The notes under the pieces are model-generated. The model did no database searches, was not told where the DNA came from, and worked only from the letters and a program-made list of their open reading frames with translations. 10,398 bases of DNA from Baffinella frigidus (Eukaryota; Cryptophyceae; Cryptomonadales; Baffinellaceae), in NCBI GenBank assembly GCA_026770585.1, contig MU646414.1, positions 334,387 through 344,784 on the forward strand, read 5' to 3'. Shown here piece by piece: positions 5,663 to 10,398 of the stretch (positions are counted from its first letter, which is position 1; every line of letters starts with the position of its first letter). The translations under genes were made by a program, and so were the position numbers.

Positions 5663-5725
5663 CGGAGTGTGTCTAACACGTATGGGGTGTGCCTGACACG
5701 CAACGGAGTGTGTCTGACACCCGGC
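5663..5725 (+). repeat. Three 21-bp tandem units (GGAGTGTGTCTGACACGCAAC)
   Basis: Units at 5663-5683, 5684-5704 and 5705-5725 follow the pattern GGRGTGTGYCTRACACGNNN. The unit is a multiple of three, so frames stay open (GVCLTRN on plus). There is no sign of a real gene. Each unit contains the small inverted motif GTGT..ACAC. Confidence 0.75.
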
Positions 5726-5817
5726 GAAGATGCCGGCCAGCTATCTTCCTGCGGCCCACGGAAACGAAAGCTTTTCAGGGACAGGCGGTCGGCGTTGAAC
5801 CGCTATCCACAAAGGAC

Positions 5818-5976
<159 letters not shown>

Positions 5977-6094
5977 AGCAGGCGACTTCGCGCGCTCGCC
6001 ACATTTCCCCTTTTTGTCCTGTCTGTGTGTAAAGCCACTCAGACTCCTCCTACATGGGGCTTGTCCCCAGATCCTGCTTCACGACTCTCGCGAA

Positions 6095-6236
6095 CACCAA
6101 ACGGTGGGCTACGAGGGTTTCGTTGACCCCAGATTCTGGGGGGTAACGTGACCAAATGTGCACCAGAAAAGCCTTAAAGTTCATTGCCTTAAGGCCAGGT
6201 GACTTTTGATGATAGGTCCGTAGCCCACTGTGTGGG
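6095..6236. mobile_element. MITE-like element family D, copy D2
   Basis: CGGTGGGCTACGAGGG on the left pairs with GTCCGTAGCCCACTGTGTGG on the right, the same GGGCTACG ends and TGTGTGG terminus as D1. Inner hairpins are CCCCAGA-T-TCTGGGG at 6127-6141 and GCCTTAA...TTAAGGC at 6171-6195. Non-coding; the exact ends are uncertain. Confidence 0.55.
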
Positions 6237-6281
6237 GAGCCTCCTTTTTCGAATGCGGAAAGCCTCTGTCTACATGATGAA

Positions 6282-7001
6282 TCCTAAACCCTACCCCCTA
6301 AACCCTACACCCTACACCGTAAACCCTAAACCCTAAACCCTAAACCCTAAACCCTCAACCCTAAACCCAAAACCTTAAACCCGAAAACCTTAACCCGAAA
6401 ACCTTAACCCTAAACCATAATGCATAAACCATAAACCATAAACCCTAAACCCTAAACCATAAACCATAAACCATAAACCATAAACCATAAAACCTAAACC
6501 CCAAACCTGACACTCTAAACGCTCAGCGCTAAACGCTCAACGCTAAACGCTGAACTCTGTACCCTGAACCCTAAACCCTAACCCCCAAAGCCTACAACCC
6601 CAACCCTGAACTCTAAACCTTAAACCCAGAAACCCAAAACGCTACACCATAAACCCTAATAGCTAAACCCAAAACCCTAAACCCTAAACCCTAAACCTTC
6701 AACCCCAAACCTCAACCCTCAACCTTCAATCCTCAACACCAACCCTAAATCCAAACCCTAAATCATCAACCTCAAAACCCAAAACCCGAACCCTAAATTC
6801 CAAATCCTAAACCCCAAACCTTAAACCATAAACCCTAAAAGCTAATTTCTAAACGCTAAACGCTAAACGCTAAACGCTAAACGCTAAACTCTAATACCTC
6901 AACCCTGAACCCAAAACCCAAAACCCAAAATCCGAAACCCTAAACCCTAAACCCTAACCCTAAACCCTAAACCCTAAACCCTAAACCCTAAACCCTAAAC
7001 C

Positions 7002-7033
<32 letters not shown>

Positions 7034-7090
7034 ACCCTGCACCCGAAACCCTTAAAACCCTAAAACCCTAAACCCCTAAACCCTACACCC
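6282..7090 (-). repeat. Interstitial telomere-like block, CCCTAAA with variant heptamers
   Basis: About 800 bp of heptamers that are C-rich on the plus strand (TTTAGGG on minus). Canonical CCCTAAA runs occur at 6316-6355, 6675-6700 and 6940-7000. Local patches of one variant occur: CCATAAA at about 6417-6490, CTAAACG at 6850-6890 and CCCTCAA at about 6998-7038. The orientation is opposite to the blocks at 1-358 and 2004-2289. No other feature is seen within it. Confidence 0.95.
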
Positions 7091-7094
7091 TTCC

Positions 7095-7187
7095 ACATTG
7101 CACACCAGGTTTAGGGTGGGTGAGGGAGAGGGGGGCGCGTCCTCAGTTTCGAATAACCCCAGTACCCCCGTTTCAGGTGTACAATGT
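7095..7187. repeat. 93-bp island with short inverted ends inside the telomere-like tract
   Basis: ACATTGCACACC at 7095-7106 and GGTGTACAATGT at 7176-7187 are reverse complements with one mismatch. The second end recurs at 7435-7446 (GGTGTGCAATGT), just beyond the next telomere-like block, each time after TTTCA. It may be a small element inserted in the tract, or a recurrent join between telomere repeat and unique sequence. Confidence 0.45.
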
Positions 7188-7204
7188 CACTCTCTGTACC
7201 CCCT

Positions 7205-7429
7205 CCTACACCCTAAACTCTAAACCTTAAACCCGAATCCCTAAACCCTAAACCCTAAACCCTAAATCCTCAACCCTAAACACTTATCCCCAAAGCCTAC
7301 ACCCTAATCACTCAACCTTTAACCAAAAGCCGAAACCCTAAACCCTAACCCCGAAACCCGAAACCCTAAACCCTAAACCCTGAACCCGAAACCCTAAACC
7401 CTAAACCCTAAACCTCAAACCCCAAACCT
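7205..7429 (-). repeat. Second interstitial CCCTAAA block
   Basis: About 225 bp of CCCTAAA, CCCGAAA and CCCTCAA units, C-rich on plus, continuing the block at 6282-7090 after the 93-bp island. It ends at CCAAACCTTTTCAGGTGTGC. Confidence 0.9.
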
Positions 7430-7495
7430 TTTCAGGTGTGCAATGTTCTGGCAAGCGCGCCCTTCATCATGCGAGTCTTCCGCACGCGAGACTCC

Positions 7496-7585
7496 GTTAA
7501 GTTGACCCCTGTTCAGTCAATCTCCGCTAAGTCAACCTCTGTTAAGTCAACAGAGGTCATGTCAACCGCTGTTTAGTCAACAGAG
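7496..7585 (+). repeat. Six 15-bp tandem units (GTTAAGTCAACCTCT)
   Basis: Consecutive 15-base units follow GTTNAGTCAACCNCT or GTTNAGTCAACAGAG; the consensus AGTCAAC is kept in most. CTCTGTTAAGTCAACAGAG forms a local near-palindrome. The same GTCAAC word is frequent at 470-530, 780-890 and 2434, which links this array to the left subtelomeric region. Confidence 0.75.
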
Positions 7586-7677
7586 GTCTTCCAGGTACAA
7601 AAACTTCCGGGTGATCCCCCCATAATGGGGGAGCCAAATTTGAAATCAGGGGAATTCAAGTCTCAGCCCTAGGGTCT

Positions 7678-7852
7678 TACCACCAACCCTCACGGAAGGA
7701 CCAAATCGATTGATTTCGACCTGTTCCCACAAGTTGATTTTGTACCAAGATTGGGACTCAAGTTAAGACAGCCAGGCGAATTCGCCTGGCTGGCAAGGAA
7801 GATCTGAGGTCTGAGAATCGAGGATTTGGTCTTTCCGTGGGGGTTGGTGGTA
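7678..7852. mobile_element. Inverted-repeat element family E with a central palindrome
   Basis: A 175-bp element. Arms 7678-7707 (TACCACCAACCCTCACGGAA...) and 7823-7852 match as reverse complements over 30 bp with two mismatches. Near its centre is a perfect 24-bp palindrome, CAGCCAGGCGAA/TTCGCCTGGCTG, at 7769-7792. TA at both tips would fit a TA target duplication. GACCTGTTCYCAC occurs both inside (7729) and just outside the right end (7859). Confidence 0.75.
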
Positions 7853-7993
7853 CGCTAGACCTGTTCTCACGAGCCTTCACTGAGTGCTGTGACCTTCACT
7901 GACGTCCCAAGCGAATCAACCTCAAGCCGGGCCTGCATGCACCGCATGCCTTTCCTGAGGCGGGCCTATCGTGTGGTGGTCCTGAGGCGGGCC

Positions 7994-8098
7994 TATCCCT
8001 TACGTGGCTAGTAGGCTCATACGCCATACCGTAGGGCCCAACGACCTGCCTACGACCTCTCGGGGGTCGAATTCGACCCCCTGGCCACTTAGGAGATA
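7994..8098 (+). mobile_element. MITE-like element family A, copy A2
   Basis: A 105-bp element, TATCCCTTACGTGGC...GCCACTTAGGAGATA. Its core is TACGCCATACCGTAGGGCCC, followed by the 20-bp perfect palindrome GGGGGTCGAATTCGACCCCC at 8062-8081. The left flank GGGCCTA and right flank TATAACATGG together rebuild one minisatellite unit (GGGCCTATCACATGG). This fits insertion with TA duplication. Confidence 0.85.
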
Positions 8099-8231
8099 TA
8101 ACATGGCGGTCCTGCGGCGGGCCCATGGCATGCCTTTCCTGAGGTGGGCCTATCGTATGCCTCTCCCGAGGCGGGCCTATCACATGCCTATCATGAGGCG
8201 GGCCTATCGCATGGCGGTCCTGAGGCGGGCC

Positions 8232-8336
8232 GATCCCTTACGTGGCTTGTAGGCTCATACGCCCTACCGTAGGGCCCAACGACCTGCCTGGGACCTCTCG
8301 GGGGTCGAATTCGACCCCCTGGCCACTTAGGAGATA
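8232..8336 (+). mobile_element. MITE-like element family A, copy A3
   Basis: Nearly identical to A2 and in the same orientation. It starts exactly 238 bp after A2, with the same flank TATAACATGGCGGTCCTGCG on the right. The pair plus intervening minisatellite units looks like a segmental tandem duplication rather than two insertions. The left flank TA has become GA. It has the same 20-bp GAATTC-centred palindrome. Confidence 0.85.
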
Positions 8337-8559
8337 TAACATGGCGGTCCTGCGGCGGGCTCGTCGCATGCCTTTCCTGAGGCGGGCCTATCGCATGGTG
8401 GTCCTGAGGCGGGCCTATCCCTTGCCTATCCTGAGGCGGGCCTGTTGCATGCCTCTCCCGAGGCAGGCCTATCACACGCCTATCATGAGGCGGGCCTATT
8501 GCATGTATTGCATGGCGGTCCTGAGGCGGGCCTAGCGCATGGCGGTCCTGCAGCGGGCC

Positions 8560-8664
8560 GATCCCTCAAGTGGCCAGGCAGTCAAATCCAAGAGGTCATA
8601 GGCAGGTCCTATGGCCATACGGTAGGGCGTGTGCGCCTACAGTGTAGTGGCCACTTGAGGGATA
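8560..8664 (-). mobile_element. MITE-like element family A, copy A4
   Basis: A 105-bp element with arms ATCCCTCAAGTGGCCA and TGGCCACTTGAGGGAT, an exact reverse-complement pair of 16 bp. Orientation is as A1, opposite to A2 and A3. The core CCTATGGCCATACGGTAGGG and GTGTGCGCCTA matches A1. It sits at the same point of the 27-bp unit as A2 and A3. The GAATTC palindrome is absent; AAATCCAAGAGGTCATAGG replaces it. Confidence 0.85.
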
Positions 8665-8856
8665 TAGCATAGCTGTCCTGAGGCAAGCCCATCGCATGGT
8701 GGTCCTGAGTAAGCGGGCCTATTGCATGCCTCTCCCGAGGCGGGCCTATCACATGCCTATCATGAGGCGGGCCTATCGCATGGCGGTCCTGAGGCGGGCC
8801 TGACACGTCCCAGCCAGACACACCTCCACATCCGTTAGGGCTTGCAGGATTTACAG

Positions 8857-9024
8857 GGGTTACTCGAACATAGGGTCCCGCACCGCTCGTAGGGTGGTCC
8901 TAGGCCCATAGGCATAGGCCTACTGTAGGCTCCATAGGCATAGGCCTACTGTAGGCTAGGTGGTCATAGGCATAGGCCTACTGTAGGCTCCTACGGCGTG
9001 GTGGGCCTTGTGTTCGAGTAACCC
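8857..9024 (+). mobile_element. MITE-like element family C with three 25-bp core repeats
   Basis: A 168-bp element. Its ends GGGTTACTCGAACA and TGTTCGAGTAACCC are exact 14-bp inverted repeats. ATTTAC occurs at 8849-8854 and 9025-9030 and may be a target duplication with three bases lost or gained on the left. Inside, CATAGGCATAGGCCTACTGT followed by AGGCT is present three times, identical, at 8907-8931, 8933-8957 and 8965-8989. GGTGGTCCTAGGCC precedes it. Bases 9031-9234 have no recognisable gene. Confidence 0.75.
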
Positions 9025-9234
9025 ATTTACTCAAAGCCAGTAGGAGGTGGAGCTAAAATCGATCCGGAAAAGGCTCGAATGAGCGGCCGACACGGGGTAC
9101 AGTAATGGCACGATGCGTAGCATGTGCGACACTGACGCTGACTGTTTGGCAATAAATTATCAATCTCTCTACTCAAACCCAACACAGCCGTAGACCGCCT
9201 TCGCTCCGTGGAACAAAACGGCAGAACCAACAAG

Positions 9235-9349
9235 AGGGGTACCTCGCTCATAAGAACCCCCCCCCCCCTCAAGGACCTCCATAGGGCCCTAGGCGTAGGC
9301 CTACTGTTGAGTCCTGGGGGGGGAGTTTTCTTATGAGCGAGGTACCCCT
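9235..9349 (+). mobile_element. MITE-like element family B, copy B2
   Basis: A 115-bp element. AGGGGTACCTCGCTCATAAG on the left matches CTTATGAGCGAGGTACCCCT on the right as a perfect 20-bp inverted repeat. Homopolymer C12 and G8 tracts lie just inside the arms, extending the stem. The core is AAGGACCTCCATAGGGCCCT, then AGGCGTAGGCCTACTG. It is the best-preserved copy of family B. Confidence 0.9.
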
Positions 9350-9373
9350 GTAGAGGGGCGCACTTGCAGGGGG

Positions 9374-9430
9374 GAGGAGAGAGAGAGATAGATAGGGAGA
9401 TAGAGAGAGAGAGAGAGAGAGAGACAGAGG
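9374..9430 (+). repeat. (GA)n/(GATA)n microsatellite
   Basis: GAGAGAGAGATAGATAGGGA followed by TAGAGAGAG... through 9424. Simple repeat; the Arg-Glu-rich open frame is not a gene. Confidence 0.9.
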
Positions 9431-9464
9431 GGTGTCAAGTAAACCGACATGCCTCGGCGTTTTG

Positions 9465-9687
9465 TCAGGCCCTGATATTCAGGCCGCAGGTCCTGAATAC
9501 CTGCGCTACCTCCCACACCATCACCACCACCATCATCACCACCACCACCACCTCAACCCCCACGAAATAGAAGATTTCGCGCACCCGCCCATCTTTTCCC
9601 GCCGAAGGCCGCAGGTCCTGCATGTCAGGCCCTGCGCTACTTCCCCAGCTAACCACACCACCCCCACCACCTCAAAACCCCAAATGT
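9465..9687 (+). repeat. Local duplication with CCGCAGGTCCTG and CAC/CAT tract
   Basis: AGGCCGCAGGTCCTG occurs at 9481-9495 and 9606-9620; CTGCGCTACYTCCC at 9501-9514 and 9632-9645. Each is followed by a CCACACCA-type triplet run; the first (9513-9552) is a clean CAC/CAT repeat that would translate to a His run. TATTCAGG...CCTGAATA at 9476-9499 is a small hairpin. A related CACCACCACC..CAACCCCCACGA string recurs at about 10232-10260. No gene is supported. Confidence 0.65.
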
Positions 9688-9688
9688 T

Positions 9689-9846
9689 GTCTCTCTCTCT
9701 CTCTCGCTCGCTCTTTCTCCCTCTCCCTCTCCCTCTCCCTCTCTCTCCCGCGCTCTCTCTCTCTTTCTCTCTCGCTCTCCCAGACAGTAATGCTCCCTCC
9801 TCCTCTCCTCCTCTCCTCCTCTCTTCCCCTCCTCCCCTCCGCCTCC
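9689..9846 (+). repeat. Polypyrimidine tract (CT, CCCTCT, CCTCCT)
   Basis: About 160 bases almost entirely C and T on the plus strand: CT repeats, then (CCCTCT)n at 9719-9745, then CT again. A short CAGACAGTAATG break at 9780-9791 is followed by CTCCTC units. Long mirror-like pyrimidine runs can adopt triplex structure. The Leu-Ser and Arg-Glu open frames are simple-repeat translations. Confidence 0.9.
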
Positions 9847-9891
9847 ATTCTCATCGGAAACGCCCCACACCGCAACTGGAGTTGGCTGGTG

Positions 9892-9996
9892 TATCCCTTG
9901 AGTGGCCACTAGGCACATACGCCCTACTGTAGGGCCCTAGGACCTGCCTAGGACCTTTTGGGGGTCGAATTCGACCCAGTGGCCACTTACGGGATA
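9892..9996 (+). mobile_element. MITE-like element family A, copy A5
   Basis: A 105-bp element, TATCCCTTGAGTGGCCAC and GTGGCCACTTACGGGATA at the ends. The core TACGCCCTACTGTAGGGCCC then TAGGACCTGCCTAGGACC matches the reverse complement of A1, and GGGGTCGAATTCGACCC matches A2 and A3. It therefore links the two sub-types. It lies outside the minisatellite, with TA at both ends. Confidence 0.85.
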
Positions 9997-10031
9997 AGGG
10001 CCGCACGTACCGGCTCTTAAAACTACTTCTA

Positions 10032-10289
10032 GTGGACGTGATGACTCCGGCCATCCTACACGGGACCGTCTCCCCAGAGGACCAATCCACGATCCTCTGT
10101 ACAGGAGGGCTTGATGTGATCCGAAAGGAAGCATGGCCTTTCTACAGAACAAGTTCCGGTGTCCGCCTATGTTGGGAGCTCGAACAACCTAACGGACCCA
10201 AAGGAGCCACCACGAAACAGCCAGCTCCAGCATCACCACCACCACCCCAACCCCCACGAGGACGACAATCATCAAAGAAACCATTTTGA
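10032..10289 (+). CDS. Hypothetical 85-residue ORF containing the dispersed repeat
   Basis: ATG at 10032 to TGA at 10287-10289. The first two thirds (MDVMTPAILHGTVSPEDQST, then CTGGLDVIRKEAWPFYRTSS and GVRLCWELEQPNGPKG) have balanced composition. The tail is Pro/Lys-rich (PAPASPPPPQPPRGRQSSKK), with no transmembrane or signal segment. The stretch AWPFYRTSSGVRLCWELEQP is repeated in altered form at 4915-4984. No known domain is recognised. It could equally be a fragment of a repeated element without a working gene. Confidence 0.25.
   Translation: MDVMTPAILHGTVSPEDQSTILCTGGLDVIRKEAWPFYRTSSGVRLCWELEQPNGPKGATTKQPAPASPPPPQPPRGRQSSKKPF
10130..10199 (+). repeat. 70-bp dispersed repeat, copy 2
   Basis: Copy 2 of the 4915-4984 repeat, with the frame that reads WELE intact and part of the 85-residue ORF. 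Sequence on both sides is unrelated to copy 1 apart from a shared CCA-rich character to the right. Confidence 0.75.
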
Positions 10290-10354
10290 GAAGATCCAAC
10301 CCCTGGAGCAGCAACCTCGCGCGCATGCCCCGCCCGTGCGCCTCCACCTCCTGC

Positions 10355-10398
10355 GTTTGGGGTTTGGGGTTTGGGGTTTGGGGTTTGGGGCTTGGGGT
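10355..10398 (+). repeat. TTTGGGG repeat at the window end
   Basis: About six uninterrupted TTTGGGG units (one CTTGGGG) run off the right edge, the same variant as bases 1-116 and in the same orientation. It probably starts another telomere-like block. Bases 10290-10354 hold nothing recognisable. Confidence 0.9.

Larger units (their letters stand above)
7944..8804 (+). repeat. 27-bp minisatellite, about 20 units, interrupted by family A elements
   Basis: The unit is GCATGGCGGTCCTGAGGCGGGCCTATC, with a second type GCATGCCTNTCNTGAGGCGGGCCTATC. I count two units before A2 (7944-7997), five between A2 and A3, eight between A3 and A4, and five after A4. A 9-bp insertion lies near 8505 and a 3-bp one near 8710. 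Because 27 is divisible by three, both strands have long open frames (AYRMAVLRR on plus, IGPPQDRHA on minus), but starts, context and codon pattern give no support for a protein. Confidence 0.9.

Noticed and set aside
7431-7580. A possible exon after TTTTCAG at 7431-7435
   Set aside because: The open frame quickly enters the 15-bp array, no homology is recognised, and the same TTTCAGGTGTRCAATGT string is also present at 7171 without a coding frame.
7944-8804. A CRISPR-like array, because of regularly spaced GC-rich repeats
   Set aside because: Units are directly adjacent with no unique spacers, substitutions are spread over the whole unit, and no cas-like gene is present; it is a minisatellite.
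9005-9024. GTGTTCGAGTAACCC as a tRNA T-arm (B box)
   Set aside because: It does not form the T stem, no acceptor or anticodon arm fits around it, and the sequence is explained as the end of the family C inverted repeat.
9432-9932. A 166-residue ORF with a 14-His run and Leu-Ser/Pro tracts
   Set aside because: The frame crosses a CAC/CAT triplet repeat and a polypyrimidine tract, then runs into the A5 element; repeat composition alone explains it.

Overview
The window looks like a subtelomeric stretch of a nuclear genome from a photosynthetic protist. Three things point there. There are long runs of plant/alga-type telomere heptamers (TTTAGGG/CCCTAAA) and TTTGGGG variants. There is a spliced nuclear gene. 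That gene's N-terminus reads as a signal peptide followed by a Phe-led transit peptide, the layout used by algae with a red secondary plastid. TTTAGGG telomeres with such a plastid would suit a cryptophyte or a dinoflagellate/chromerid relative better than most stramenopiles or haptophytes; this placement is a guess. No bacterial operon, rRNA, tRNA or CRISPR array is visible.

Layout. 1-358: G-rich telomere-like repeat. 359-1431 (minus): decayed tandem copies of a small serine hydroxymethyltransferase (SHMT, GlyA family) exon with its downstream intron, interrupted by inverted-repeat elements. 1432-2694: a large intron or spacer with a 104-bp MITE-like element, a nested hairpin element, two more truncated copies of the exon junction, and an interstitial TTTAGGG block. 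2695-3224 (minus): SHMT first exon, the best-supported coding sequence here. 3368-3934 (plus): a divergent, twice-frameshifted coding remnant. 4014-6280: non-coding, with MITE-like elements, short tandem duplications and CT/CA microsatellite. 6282-7429: interstitial CCCTAAA blocks, opposite in strand to the left-hand blocks. 7496-8804: a 15-bp array, an inverted-repeat element, then a 27-bp minisatellite containing three copies of the 105-bp element. 8857-9349: two more MITE-like elements. 9374-9846: microsatellites. 9892-10289: the fifth 105-bp element and a short hypothetical ORF. 10355-10398: TTTGGGG repeats.

The genes do not form a pathway. The coherent story is structural. A plastid-type SHMT lies in, or has been broken by, subtelomeric turnover: one 93-nt exon was copied at least five times and telomere repeats occupy its introns. 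The rest of the DNA is mostly short palindromic elements in several terminal-repeat families. Three of these families seem to share one internal core. The rest of SHMT (about 300 residues including the PLP lysine) is absent, so I cannot say whether the gene works.
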